NCBI GenBank assembly: GCA_020555865.1 | Contig: JAJCJJ010000002.1 | Location: 124,001-188,000, forward strand | DNA: 64,000 nucleotides | Reading direction: 5' to 3' | From: a bacterium 210917-DFI.7.65 | GTDB lineage: Bacteria; Bacillota; Clostridia; Oscillospirales; Oscillospiraceae | Part shown: one piece after another, positions 8,435 to 16,829 of the stretch | Position numbering within the stretch: the stretch's first letter is position 1 | Layout of the letters: every line of letters begins with the position of its first letter | Made by a program: the position numbers and the translations under genes | The notes under the pieces: generated by a model | Database searches by the model: none | What the model was told of the DNA's origin: nothing | The model's input: the letters and a program-made list of their open reading frames with translations, nothing else

Positions 8435-9301
8435 TCAGATTTCCGTGCAGCGCGTTCCCGCAATTACCCGGGAAATCCCCTGCGTATCTTCATAAAGTTC
8501 CAAATCGCCGAACCCCTCCGACCGCAGCAGCCGCATCACAGCGTCCGCTTCGCCGATGCCCAGTTCAAACAGCAACCGCCCGCCGGGCAGCAACGCCTCT
8601 TTCCACCGGGCCGCAATGGCGCGGTAAAACTTCAGCCCATCGGCTCCGCCGTCCAGCGCCAGATGCGGCTCATACTCCCGCACGGAAGGATCCAGTCCCG
8701 CCAAATCTCCCGTGGGAATATAGGGCGGATTGGATACAATGCATTGAAATGCATCAAACTTCGCGCCGGGGGGGGCCAGAGCGTCCGCCTGCAGCACTGC
8801 GATGCGGCTCTGCAAATGGTTGAGCCTTGCATTGGTGCGCGCAACGCGCAGCGCTTCTTCCGAGCAGTCCGCCAGCACCACGCGGCAGTCCGTCCGCTGC
8901 GAAGCAATCGCCAGCCCTACGCAGCCGCTGCCGGTACACAAATCCAGCACCCGGGCGCCGGGATAATCCTTCAGATAGTCGATCGCCTGCTGGGCCAGCA
9001 CCTCGGTGTCACTGCGGGGAATCAGCACATGCTCGTTAACAATCAGCGGCAGGCCGAAAAACTCCCATTCGCCCACAAGATAGGCCACCGGTTCGCCCTG
9101 CAGCCTGCGCTGCAACAGCGCGCTCACACGCGCTTCAATCTCCGGGGTAGCGTACAGCCGGTTGTCCCGGTAAAATTCCTCTTTATTTTTGTCCGCAGCG
9201 CAGCAGACAATTTCCCGCGCTTCCAGCGCGGCGCTGTCCACTCCGTTTCGTTTCAGCGCGCGGCGCGTATCCAAATATAAATCGTTATAAGTAGACGGCA
9301 T
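8435..9301 (-). CDS. prmC: Release factor glutamine N5-methyltransferase PrmC
   Basis: A 288-residue SAM-dependent methyltransferase that methylates the glutamine of the GGQ motif in RF1 and RF2; RF2 is encoded at 52699-53823 in this window. The N-terminal helical domain is followed by the SAM-binding motif [16 protein letters not shown] (about residue 120) and the catalytic NPPYIP motif near 190. The start [10 protein letters not shown] is preceded by AAAGGAGCAGGCGGGAAT. Usually prmC pairs with prfA; here the partner upstream is a DUF1385 protein, a known pairing in Clostridia, where DUF1385 and prmC often sit together near prfA. Confidence 0.95.
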   Translation of the reverse strand: MPSTYNDLYLDTRRALKRNGVDSAALEAREIVCCAADKNKEEFYRDNRLYATPEIEARVSALLQRRLQGEPVAYLVGEWEFFGLPLIVNEHVLIPRSDTEVLAQQAIDYLKDYPGARVLDLCTGSGCVGLAIASQRTDCRVVLADCSEEALRVARTNARLNHLQSRIAVLQADALAPPGAKFDAFQCIVSNPPYIPTGDLAGLDPSVREYEPHLALDGGADGLKFYRAIAARWKEALLPGGRLLFELGIGEADAVMRLLRSEGFGDLELYEDTQGISRVIAGTRCTEI

Positions 9302-9378
9302 ATTCCCGCCTGCTCCTTTCCGGCAGCCAACGCCGCCTGATGGTTCCGTCAAAGCACGCCGGTACGCGGCACGCCTTT

Positions 9379-10362
9379 TCACCAGCGGTCGCTGCCATGT
9401 TCTTCCGGCAGCACTGCCTTTAATGCTTCGATACCGACTTCGATCATGCTGTCGTCCGGCTCAAAAGTGGTAAAATTCTGCATCCAAAGTCCCGGCGCCC
9501 GGAGGATCCGGCAGAACACATTCTCATGGGCACCCACATAGCGGTTGAATTCATAAGTCACGCCCATCACCACCGGCAGCAGCAGCAAATGCAGCGCCAT
9601 ACGCAGCCATACATTGCTGATTTCCAGCGGCGTGAACAGCGCCACAGAAAGAATGATGGAAATAATAATGACCACAAACAGGAAACTTGTGCCGCAGCGC
9701 GGATGATGCCGCGGCTGCCTGCGCACATTTTCCACCGTCAGCTCCAAGCCGTTTTCGTAGCAGAAAATCGTCTTGTGTTCGGCTCCATGGTAGCAGAACA
9801 CCCGCTGAATATCCTTCATGCGGGAACACAAAAACAGATATAATACAAAAATTGCCGCTTTCAGAACACCCTCAAGGATTCCCATGGTCCACAGGCCGAT
9901 GCCGCCGGGCACCACCCGGTTTACAATGCCCACCAGGAAACTCGGCAAAAAGATGAACAGCAGCAGCGACAGCCCCACGCCTAAAAGGACGGACACAGTG
10001 AGCATAATATTCATCAGCTTCTCATCCGATACATGGCTGCTCAGCCATTGTTCCAATTTTCCGGGCGGTTCGCTTTCTTCTTCCTCCATTCCGGAGACTT
10101 CCGCCGAATACATCAGCGCTTTTACACCGTTGTACATCGACATGACAAAGGTGTAAATCCCCCGGAAAAACGGTATTTTCCAAAAGGCCGGCCTGCCTGC
10201 ATTTTCCTCAATTTTACGATCCAGCGTCTCATCGGGTTTTCGTACCACAATGGCCCGCTTCTCCGGCCCCTGCATCAGGATACCCTCGATCAGTGCCTGA
10301 CCACCGCAAGTGGTTTTATAGGGCGTATCGCAGCATCCCCATTTTTTCTGTTCTTTTGCCAT
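9379..10362 (-). CDS. DUF1385 membrane protein
   Basis: A 327-residue DUF1385 protein (predicted metal-dependent membrane enzyme, function unknown). The family signature is present at the N-terminus: CGGQALIEGILMQGP (about residues 19-33) and the later motifs FFRGIYTFVMSMYNG and YHGAEHKTIFCYE, followed by RRQPRHHPRCGTSFLF, with several His and Cys residues that could bind metal. Membrane segments lie at about 125-150, 165-190 and 235-285. The start MAKEQKKWGC follows AAAGGAGTTATGCC. The gene opens the eight-gene recA operon and has a strong promoter at 10391-10419. DUF1385 next to prmC is a recurrent clostridial neighbourhood. Confidence 0.9.
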   Translation of the reverse strand: MAKEQKKWGCCDTPYKTTCGGQALIEGILMQGPEKRAIVVRKPDETLDRKIEENAGRPAFWKIPFFRGIYTFVMSMYNGVKALMYSAEVSGMEEEESEPPGKLEQWLSSHVSDEKLMNIMLTVSVLLGVGLSLLLFIFLPSFLVGIVNRVVPGGIGLWTMGILEGVLKAAIFVLYLFLCSRMKDIQRVFCYHGAEHKTIFCYENGLELTVENVRRQPRHHPRCGTSFLFVVIIISIILSVALFTPLEISNVWLRMALHLLLLPVVMGVTYEFNRYVGAHENVFCRILRAPGLWMQNFTTFEPDDSMIEVGIEALKAVLPEEHGSDRW

Positions 10363-10390
10363 GGCATAACTCCTTTGCGCTCTGCTGTTC

Positions 10391-10419
10391 AGTATACTAT
10401 GCACTTCGTCTGTTTGCAA
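10391..10419 (-). promoter_or_regulatory. Promoter of the DUF1385-prmC-recA operon
   Basis: Minus strand TTGCAA, 17 bases, TATACT, about 30 bases upstream of the first start codon. Confidence 0.75.
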
Positions 10420-10445
10420 GAGAATCGCAAACTTTTGTTCTATTT

Positions 10446-11879
10446 TTATGAATTAGACTGTTTAAGCGGCAAGTAAATCTGCACAATGCAGCCGCCGCCT
10501 TCGGCGTTGCCGATCTCAAAACGTCCGCCGTGACGGGTAACAATCTCTTCCACCACCGCCAAACCGATGCCGCTGCCCCGGGCCTTGGAGCTTCCTTTGT
10601 AAAATTTCTGCTTGATGTAGGGAAGTTCCGCATCTGGAATGCCAGGGCCGTAATCCCGAATCGTCAAAACGACTGTTTCCGGCCCAACCCCAATGGCTGT
10701 ATCAATCTGTCCGCCACTGCCGCCGTGCTTGGCCGCATTGTCCAGCAGATTGCAGAATACCTGCTTCAACCGCTCCGGATCGCCCTCGATGATGGGAAAC
10801 TCCTCCAAGCCACCGTCGTCGTAACGCACTTCAATACCGTCGTGAGCAAACAGCTCCTTGTAAGTAAATACCGCATCCTCAAATTCCGCTTGGATATCCA
10901 CCGGTTCCACTTCCAAGGTGAAGCGGCCGTCCTGCATACGGGAAAACTGCAGCAGCTCCTCCACCATATTCGTCAGTCGGCGGGATTCTTTCAGAATAAT
11001 GCCCACGCCCCGGCGCAGCTGAACGGGATCGTTGCTGGTATCGCCCAACAGCGTTTCACCCCAGCCGTTGATCGCTGTCAGCGGCGTGCGCAGTTCATGG
11101 GACACTGAGGAAATGAATTCCCGCTGCATTTTCTCATTCTGACTAATCTTGGAGGACATCTCATTGATGCTGTCCACCAGCGCGCCGATTTCCTCGTGAT
11201 AGGTATTCTCGATCTGCAGCCCGTAACTGCCGGAGGAAATGTGCTGCACCGCCTCCGTCACTTCCGCCACAGGCTCCACAATTTTACGGATAAACACCAT
11301 ATTGATGCAGTAAACCATCACCAACAGCGCCATGCCCATGCCGAAAATTACAGCACAGTTGACCAGAATCTGCTGATCGACCAATCGCGCGGAGGTCACA
11401 TAGCGCATAGCGCCAATCGATACACCATCATAAGTCAGCGGACAGGAAACGGCAATAATTTTCTCATTGGTATGCCCGTCGCTGCCCACATACATTCCAA
11501 GATTTCCGGCCAGAGCCGCCGTAATGTCCGATGTCCCCGGAGAAATGCCCGCCGTAAAATTATAGGACGACACCTCAATTTTACCGTTGGCGTCGATGAA
11601 CTGCAGCTCGATCTTATCTTTGTCCGAAAAATTCTGCGTATAGCTGTACGCCAGGGCGTAATATTCATCATACCCTGACAGGGGCGAGCGGTTCATAAAA
11701 CTGACCGCCGCTTTGGCCTGCGCTATCAGCGCATTCTGCACCGTATTGTAATAATATGTGGCGATACTGGCCGAAAACAGACCGCAGACCATCAGCATGA
11801 TCGCCGCTACAACACTCATGCTGTTCGCCATCCAGCGCTGGCGCAGGCCGTGTACTTTTCTCTTAACATGGATTTTCAT
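10446..11879 (-). CDS. Membrane sensor histidine kinase (two-component)
   Basis: A 477-residue kinase. Membrane segments at about 20-43 and 172-196 enclose an extracellular sensor of about 130 residues with no recognised domain. Then HAMP (about 197-250), HisKA with the phosphorylated His in SSVSHELRTPLTAING (H261), and the ATPase domain with N box NLLDNAAKHGG, G1 DYGPGIP and G2 GSGIGLAVVEE. It phosphorylates the response regulator encoded just upstream (11950-12639, 70-base gap). The third partner in this operon is a calcium-binding-type lipoprotein that could work in the same pathway. The signal sensed is not deducible. Confidence 0.93.
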   Translation of the reverse strand: MKIHVKRKVHGLRQRWMANSMSVVAAIMLMVCGLFSASIATYYYNTVQNALIAQAKAAVSFMNRSPLSGYDEYYALAYSYTQNFSDKDKIELQFIDANGKIEVSSYNFTAGISPGTSDITAALAGNLGMYVGSDGHTNEKIIAVSCPLTYDGVSIGAMRYVTSARLVDQQILVNCAVIFGMGMALLVMVYCINMVFIRKIVEPVAEVTEAVQHISSGSYGLQIENTYHEEIGALVDSINEMSSKISQNEKMQREFISSVSHELRTPLTAINGWGETLLGDTSNDPVQLRRGVGIILKESRRLTNMVEELLQFSRMQDGRFTLEVEPVDIQAEFEDAVFTYKELFAHDGIEVRYDDGGLEEFPIIEGDPERLKQVFCNLLDNAAKHGGSGGQIDTAIGVGPETVVLTIRDYGPGIPDAELPYIKQKFYKGSSKARGSGIGLAVVEEIVTRHGGRFEIGNAEGGGCIVQIYLPLKQSNS

Positions 11880-11949
11880 GCTCCTGCGCCTCTTTTCCTG
11901 TTCTCCCGGCCCGCATCAGTACTTCGCGCCGCGTTTCGGTGTTCTGCGC

Positions 11950-12639
11950 TTAAAAGCCCCATTTATAGCCATACCCCCACACAGTGGTGATATAGGTGGG
12001 ATTCTGCGGGTTATCTTCAATCTTCAGCCGCAGCCGCCGGATGTTCACATCCACGATTTTGACTTCACCGAAATAGTCGTGTCCCCAGACCATATCCAGA
12101 ATCTCTTCCCGGGACAGGGCCTTTCCCGGATTTTCCATAAACATTTTCATAATGGTGTATTCCACCTGCGTCAGCTTGATGCGCTGACCGTTTTTCTCCA
12201 ATGTGCGGTTGCGGGTGTTCAGCAGGAATGGATCCTTACGGATTTCCCCCTCCGGCACCTCCTCCACATCGCCGCCGGCCCTGCGGAACAGCGCGTCCAC
12301 CCGGGCAGTCAGCTCCGCAGGGGAAAATGGCTTGGTCACATAGTCGTCTGCGCCGGTCATCAGGCCGGTCACTTTGTCCATTTCCTGCGCGCGGGCGGTC
12401 AGCATGATAATTCCAATTTTGGTATTGGTGGCCCGGATTCGGCGGCAAACCTCAAACCCGTCAATGCCCGGAAGCATCACATCCAGCAACGCCACCTTCA
12501 CATCCGGGTTGTCATTGAGCCGTTCCAGCGCTTCTTCGCCGGATTCGGCCTCCACCACATCATAACCGGCGCGCTTGAGGTTAATCACCACAAAGCTGCG
12601 GATACTGGATTCATCTTCCAAGACCAATACTTTTTTCAT
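11950..12639 (-). CDS. OmpR-type response regulator
   Basis: A 229-residue regulator with a receiver domain at 1-120 and a winged-helix DNA-binding domain at about 130-229. Acidic pocket residues are in LEDES; the phosphorylated Asp is D53 in LLDVMLPG; the conserved Lys is in VTKPFSPAE. The C-terminal end shows the winged helix signature VDVNIRRLRLKIEDNP...TVWGYGYKW. The ATG follows AAAGGGTGTGTACACAAT. It lies between the lipoprotein gene (46 bases) and the sensor kinase (70 bases) on one strand, a three-gene signalling operon. Subfamily naming (WalR, PhoP and so on) is not safe from sequence inspection. Confidence 0.95.
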   Translation of the reverse strand: MKKVLVLEDESSIRSFVVINLKRAGYDVVEAESGEEALERLNDNPDVKVALLDVMLPGIDGFEVCRRIRATNTKIGIIMLTARAQEMDKVTGLMTGADDYVTKPFSPAELTARVDALFRRAGGDVEEVPEGEIRKDPFLLNTRNRTLEKNGQRIKLTQVEYTIMKMFMENPGKALSREEILDMVWGHDYFGEVKIVDVNIRRLRLKIEDNPQNPTYITTVWGYGYKWGF

Positions 12640-12685
12640 ATTGTGTACACACCCTTTCCGCGCTGTCTTCTATTTGAGAATCACC

Positions 12686-14080
12686 TTAAGTCAAATACCA
12701 TTCGTCCCGGATCATACGGAACCCGTCTTTCAAAGCGTCGGCGCTCATAGCGCCGCTCCACGTGCTGTAGTCCGGCAGGAACTCCGCCGCATAAATCGTA
12801 GTTGCCTGGCGCATCAGGATAAACCGATCCCCTTTCGTCGCTTTATACTCCCGGCTCTCACCGCTTTCCGTATAAATGGCAATCACCTCGAGCGGATCAG
12901 TATCCTCACCCTGATACACACCGAACGTAACAATACGTTCACCGGCAGCGCTGGTCACAGAAGTAACCATCAACACATCTTTCCAACTTTCGGGCAGCAC
13001 AAGATACCAGCCGTCCGTCGGATTATGGTAGGTCGTCTCCTTTACCGTCTGTCTGCCATCCACAGCAAACGCCGTCCAGCGAATTCCCCAATAAGTCGGT
13101 GCAATTGAGCTGGTTTTGTGCAGCGCATAAGGGATCGGCAGTTCCAACACGCCATCCTGGTCAATATCCTGTGCCTCTACGCCTGCAGCATGGTACACCA
13201 GGCCGCTGATTCCACTCTGTTCATCCATAGTACAGTTGACCAGCACACCGTTTTCCATCACCAAAAGATCCGTGATCCGGTTCTCCGCATCGACGACTCC
13301 CGTGACAAACAACGCCTGGGCACCGTCCGTCAGGCCGCCCACACGTACGCTCTCCAGCATCGCCGGCGGCACGGACAGCGGTGCCGACGCTATTTGCTCC
13401 AGCGCCCCCAATCTCCAACTATATGCACTGGCAGTACAGTTTCCGGAAGTTCCGCCGGCAATGACAATCATTTCCGGCGTCCCGTCGCAGTCCAAATCGG
13501 TGATAAGACACCGGTTATAATTTACTTCCAATATTTTCTGCGTATTGTAACGTTCCAAATTGTAAACCGAAACCACACGTATCAGAGCGCGTTCATTCAA
13601 AATTTCCTCTGTTTGGCCTATGCCGCTGTCTCCAGTCATAATGCGGCACCCCACGATCAGTTCCAGGACACCATCGCCATTCATATCTTGATAATCAACA
13701 CGCTCGATCGATGCGCCGCTTTCCTCCAATACAGCTGCCGTCTGATACCCTTCGCTGCTCTGCTTGAAGATATAAATTTTCAGCGGCTTGCTTTCTCCGC
13801 TTTTACGAAGGAACAAAAGCGCTTCGTCTTCTCCGTCGCCGTCGATGTCCACCATTTGCACGGGCTGCACGTTCTCGCCCCCCGTGGGTGCAGCATATTC
13901 ATAACCGCTGTCCACCAGCGCAGCAATCTCCTGCTCCAAATCCACATATTCTTCCGGTAGTTTCGGCAAGCTGTACAAATCATCTGGCGAAAGAGCAAAC
14001 ATACAGCCGGACAGCAGAAGCGTCGTCGCCATCGCCGCGCAAAACACGCTCCACTTTTTCCAAAGCCGTCGCTTTTTCAC
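12686..14080 (-). CDS. Lipoprotein with FG-GAP/VCBS-like DxDGDG repeats
   Basis: A 464-residue lipoprotein. After a charged start KKRRLWKK, the signal ends in TLLLSGC. At least four Asp-rich calcium-binding-type loops follow: DIDGDGEDEALLFL (about 85), DMNGDGVLELIVG (about 140), DLDCDGTPEMIVI (about 205) and DIDQDGVLELPIP (about 300). This spacing suggests a beta-propeller like integrin FG-GAP or VCBS proteins. The C-terminal 130 residues are a separate region. The start is a GTG after AAAGGGGAACGGAAC; upstream frame is open without a ribosome site. It heads a two-component operon, so a role as a surface sensor or target of that system is an inference. Confidence 0.85.
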   Translation of the reverse strand: MKKRRLWKKWSVFCAAMATTLLLSGCMFALSPDDLYSLPKLPEEYVDLEQEIAALVDSGYEYAAPTGGENVQPVQMVDIDGDGEDEALLFLRKSGESKPLKIYIFKQSSEGYQTAAVLEESGASIERVDYQDMNGDGVLELIVGCRIMTGDSGIGQTEEILNERALIRVVSVYNLERYNTQKILEVNYNRCLITDLDCDGTPEMIVIAGGTSGNCTASAYSWRLGALEQIASAPLSVPPAMLESVRVGGLTDGAQALFVTGVVDAENRITDLLVMENGVLVNCTMDEQSGISGLVYHAAGVEAQDIDQDGVLELPIPYALHKTSSIAPTYWGIRWTAFAVDGRQTVKETTYHNPTDGWYLVLPESWKDVLMVTSVTSAAGERIVTFGVYQGEDTDPLEVIAIYTESGESREYKATKGDRFILMRQATTIYAAEFLPDYSTWSGAMSADALKDGFRMIRDEWYLT

Positions 14081-14241
14081 GTTCCGTTCCCCTTTCACCG
14101 CACCATCCCGTCTGCTCGAACAGCAGGACAGTCTACACAATTTCAATATAGAATTGTATCACAAATCTTTTCATATGGGTAGTGCTTTTTTCACCTTGCG
14201 CGCAACAGTCCGGCTTTCTGTAATTTTTTTCAAAACCACTC

Positions 14242-14270
14242 TTGCTTTTTGCACACAACTGCGCTATAAT
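14242..14270 (+). promoter_or_regulatory. Promoter of tRNA-Leu
   Basis: TTGCTT, 17 bases, TATAAT; the tRNA begins 18 bases after the -10 box. Confidence 0.8.
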
Positions 14271-14288
14271 AATGAAGCTTTATGGCAT

Positions 14289-14374
14289 GCCGGTGTGGTG
14301 GAATGGCAGACGCGACGGACTCAAAATCCGTTCCTGGCAACAGGGTGTGGGTTCAAGTCCCACCACCGGCACCA
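14289..14374 (+). tRNA. tRNA-Leu (anticodon CAA)
   Basis: Acceptor arms GCCGGTG and CACCGGC pair perfectly; the anticodon stem ACGGA/TCCGT encloses the loop CTCAAAA with anticodon CAA; a long variable arm (class II) and a T arm with GTTCAAGTCC follow. The CCA end is encoded (14372-14374). The gene stands alone between the chromosome core and a genomic island, so it is a plausible island insertion landmark, though no duplicated 3' end was found downstream. Confidence 0.97.
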
Positions 14375-14381
14375 AACCAAT

Positions 14382-14423
14382 ATAATCCGAACTTGTTTCC
14401 GATAGGAGATGGGTTCGGATTAT
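14382..14423 (+). terminator. Terminator of tRNA-Leu
   Basis: Stem ATAATCCGAAC paired with GTTCGGATTAT, followed by TTGTTTT, starting 8 bases after the tRNA. Confidence 0.75.
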
Positions 14424-14549
14424 TTGTTTTCTTTGAGCGTTATGGGAACACCCATTTTCGCAACGGAGTGCAGCGCAAGCCCACTTCCAAACCACGAGGG
14501 CCACGGAAAAAGAAGAAATCTGTATAAACGCAAAAAAGGCGGGGTGTCA

Positions 14550-14577
14550 CCATTTTCGGATGACACCCCATTTTTAA
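14550..14577. terminator. Terminator of the three-gene island cassette
   Basis: Stem GGGGTGTCA/TGACACCCC directly after the stop of the minus-strand gene at 14579; on the minus strand it is followed by CGCCTTTTTTG, and on the plus strand by ATTTTT. Confidence 0.8.
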
Positions 14578-14578
14578 G

Positions 14579-14965
14579 TTATACAGAATATTCCAGGTTC
14601 GGGACAAATTGAATAGTTGCACTACGTGCCAATAGAAGCGCTTGTGTATCGCTCAATTCGACTTGGGCCTGGCTCCCGTGGATCTCACTGTGGTATGGAC
14701 TATTTTGTGATGGACAATATTTGATATATGCTTGAACAGCATTACAAGCCGGAACAGTGATGGAAACGATAAGCCCTTGAAAGCGCTGCGACATCGATAA
14801 GGTAGCATCTTTTACTGTTCTATCATAAGTCCGTTCTACGGATAATCCTCTTTTATCTTTTAATGCAGCACTTGAAAGCCTACCGTTATTCCAAAAATCA
14901 GGCCTACGCGTTGCAGGATATACTGCTCTGAGAAGTGATTCTTGTTCACTAAATGTTTCGTCCAT
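14579..14965 (-). CDS. Uncharacterised protein with SSAALKD...GLSVER and PYHSEIHG motifs (cassette gene C)
   Basis: 128 residues beginning MDETFSEQESLLRAVYP. Two strong motifs stand out: FWNNGRLSSAALKDKRGLSVER (about residues 25-46, here spanning the invariant-looking SSAA-K and GLSV-R) and NSPYHSEIHGS (about 88-98, a His-x-Glu pair). These motifs recall a widespread family of small uncharacterised bacterial proteins with SSAAFKD and NPxHxEI patterns; I know no function for it. No signal peptide or membrane segment is seen. It overlaps the preceding cassette gene by 17 bases and ends at a terminator. Composition is AT-richer than the chromosome on either side. Confidence 0.8.
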   Translation of the reverse strand: MDETFSEQESLLRAVYPATRRPDFWNNGRLSSAALKDKRGLSVERTYDRTVKDATLSMSQRFQGLIVSITVPACNAVQAYIKYCPSQNSPYHSEIHGSQAQVELSDTQALLLARSATIQFVPNLEYSV

Positions 14966-15533
14966 AGAACTTACTTACCACCTTGTTGATGCTATCGTAG
15001 TTAATCTCTTCGGTCAAAGATTTCCCTGTGTGATCAAAAGAAAACATTTTGATCCGCTCGTTTTCAAAAAGTTCCAGTTCCAGATAGTCACCCAAGTCGT
15101 TTTCATACTCAAGTTGAATGCTATCTCGTGCAGTTGGAAAAATTGCAGGTTGTATAAGCAAATTCATTACAATTTTCCTCGCAAAAGATAAGATACTTTC
15201 TGAAAAGCAGTTTGCGCCATTGCCGTTCCAATTATCTTGAAGTTGTTCGATTTCAAGAAGTCTCGCCAGACTTTGCGCTTTGTCAACCGACATAACGGAA
15301 TCACCTTCTAACCACAAACTGATGTTTCCGTTATTATAACTATTTCTATTTGCAGTATCAGTCGAGAAAAAGGTATTCTGACTTGTTGCAAAAGTTTGCA
15401 TAGGGACAGAAGCTGTACCAGTAGTTGAAGCCGCAAGTACCAGCACAGCTGCCATAGCGCAAAAGGTTTTTGCATTTGGTAGAGCAGGGATTTGAATATT
15501 GGAACTTTCTGTTGTAGAGATTGCTGTAACCAT
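14949..15533 (-). CDS. Uncharacterised protein with LQDNWNGNGA motif (cassette gene B)
   Basis: 194 residues. The N-terminus has a hydrophobic stretch at about 24-42 (CAMAAVLVLAASTTG) that could be a signal anchor. The recognisable part is residues 85-194: LLEIEQLQDNWNGNGANCFS, then a helix, PAIFPTARDSIQLEYEND, and DYLELELFENERIKMF. Proteins with this L-xxL-xxxWxGxGA, then PT-x-x-x-S-IxLE-, then LExE pattern are common but uncharacterised. Its ATG overlaps the stop of cassette gene A (TAATG), and its 3' end overlaps gene C by 17 bases, so the three products are probably made together. The function is unknown. Confidence 0.8.
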   Translation of the reverse strand: MVTAISTTESSNIQIPALPNAKTFCAMAAVLVLAASTTGTASVPMQTFATSQNTFFSTDTANRNSYNNGNISLWLEGDSVMSVDKAQSLARLLEIEQLQDNWNGNGANCFSESILSFARKIVMNLLIQPAIFPTARDSIQLEYENDLGDYLELELFENERIKMFSFDHTGKSLTEEINYDSINKVVSKFYGRNI

Positions 15534-15946
15534 TACTCCACCCTCTTAAAGATAGGCACCGATTGCTTTGCTACACATTCTCCGTTCAAATAGAATGTGA
15601 AGATATATTCACCCTCACAAGGAATTACCAGATTGCGAATATCAACGCACATCATAAAGCCTTGATACTTTTGAGGAAGGGTATCGCCTTTAGATATAAT
15701 GGGAAGATCAGTTTCTCCCGAATCATGAATCACATTTCCGTCTGGACTTTGGATAACAAGTTTCAGTTTATTAGAAATATGTAAATCAATTTCTGACATC
15801 CCAATAGCCAACCCAAAAGAGAAATTCCCAGGAACAAATTGGGGCCGCAGAGCAATTTGAGGTGCAATTAACATGGGCACTGTACCACCAGAAGCCGGCA
15901 GATTATTAATAGAGTCACATATAGTAAATGAAAATAACTTTGCCAT
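15533..15946 (-). CDS. Uncharacterised beta-rich protein, DUF6941-like (cassette gene A)
   Basis: 137 residues starting MAKLFSFTICDSINNLP. The pattern is a small beta-sandwich: GNFSFGLAIGMSEID, KLKLVIQSPDGNVIHDSG, an internal KYQGFMMCVDIRNLVIPCEGE strand pair and the final YIFTFYLNGECVAKQSVPIF. The layout (start, mid-protein SPDG turn, terminal LNGE-xVA-xxPI) resembles DUF6941-type proteins, which lack a function; the match is from memory and only moderate. The ATG follows AAAGGGATAGATAATT. It is the promoter-proximal gene of the cassette; 190 AT-rich bases upstream must hold the promoter. Confidence 0.78.
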   Translation of the reverse strand: MAKLFSFTICDSINNLPASGGTVPMLIAPQIALRPQFVPGNFSFGLAIGMSEIDLHISNKLKLVIQSPDGNVIHDSGETDLPIISKGDTLPQKYQGFMMCVDIRNLVIPCEGEYIFTFYLNGECVAKQSVPIFKRVE

Positions 15947-16140
15947 AATTATCTATCCCTTTCAATATAACAATATTGAGCTATGTAAACATACAAAATA
16001 AACCTAATTGCATTCTAATACAATTTCACATTTTAATAGTACCACATCCGCGCTATTTTGCATAGGTATTTTGTAAATTTTTAGGTAGACATAGATGAAA
16101 AGTCAGAGTTTTAGGATAATCCAACGCCCTTTATATGCCC
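15947..16140. other. AT-rich upstream region of the three-gene cassette
   Basis: No gene is visible. It contains several A/T-rich elements on the minus strand (for example TTTACA and TATATT near 15970-15990, and a TATTAGAAT stretch near 16012), but no hexamer pair with good spacing that I would call with confidence. Confidence 0.4.
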
Positions 16141-16320
16141 TTATTCTATTTTAGACTCCGGTTTCTCCGCTACCCTTTGCTCCTTCCACTTAGCGAACTC
16201 CTGCTGTCCTTCTTCGCTCTCATAGAAAGCCAGAATGTCAGGTAAAATGCAACGGGCAATGGCCTCGATCTGATGTTGTGGTATGGTGGTGTTATTGATT
16301 AGCTTTTTCCTTCGACCCAA
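16141..16320 (-). CDS. Small conjugative-element protein, unknown function
   Basis: 59 residues with a TTG start placed 5-6 bases after GGAGGG. The body reads QIEAIARCILPDILAFYESE followed by a charged end EFAKWKEQRVAEKPESK. Small proteins with this IEA-ARC-LPDI pattern accompany mobilisation or conjugation genes in clostridial integrative elements, where their role is unknown. The start region overlaps the end of another short frame on the same strand. I read it as a surviving small gene or remnant of a conjugative element whose other genes are gone. Confidence 0.55.
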   Translation of the reverse strand: MGRRKKLINNTTIPQHQIEAIARCILPDILAFYESEEGQQEFAKWKEQRVAEKPESKIE

Positions 16321-16444
16321 AGAATCCCTCCATCCGGTCTGTCAGCTTCAAGTTACTGGTTACATTGCTGCTGTCAATCCGTCGGAGGCTTTGCGCCTTC
16401 CACCATACTCCTTCAAATTCCGTTACAAAATCCCACATCCCCTT
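16292..16444 (-). pseudogene. Remnant of a mobile-element gene
   Basis: A 50-codon frame beginning near MWDFVTEFEGVWWKAQ and ending RMEGFFGSKEKANQ. It looks like a gene fragment from a conjugative element: it has no good ribosome site, it overlaps the next small frame, and nothing further upstream continues it. The identity of the parent gene is not clear. Confidence 0.35.
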
Positions 16445-16498
16445 CCTTTCCATTCCGGATGAACTAAAAGGGAGCAAGCATAGGGAGTGTGGCCACAC

Positions 16499-16829
16499 TC
16501 CCGTAAAATCTCCGTTTTCGGCATACTGCCGGAGCGGAGATTTTTTCTTGTTGGGAGTATCCCAAACCCTCTCTTGGTTGCTTCGCTAATAATACGTTCA
16601 AACTAGACGTTTTTACCCGCTATTTACAAAAAATCGTTGAGCGATTTCAAGTTGCGTGGTATGATAAAGATGCTATGAAACAGAAAGAAGTGGTGTCGAA
16701 TGACAAAACTCAACGAAGTGCGGCTCCATGCAAAGCCAGTGGATTGCGACGTTTGCATGGAGTAAAAATCGTCGCATAATCAATATGCTGGCTTTGCTGC
16801 TTGACGATTATCTCAAGGAGGAAGCCTGC
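16499..16829. other. Decayed mobile-element sequence with a terminator
   Basis: No complete gene. It contains the terminator at 16505-16546 and short open stretches on the plus strand, including a 21-codon frame at 16700-16765 (MTKLNEVRLHAKPVDCDVCME) with a Cys-x-x-Cys pair just upstream of the CD3324-type gene. I interpret the region as remains of an integrative element. Confidence 0.4.
16505..16546 (+). terminator. Intrinsic terminator inside the island
   Basis: Stem AAAATCTCCG...CGGAGATTTT followed by TT and CTTG; strong on the plus strand although no intact plus-strand gene remains in front of it. Confidence 0.65.
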
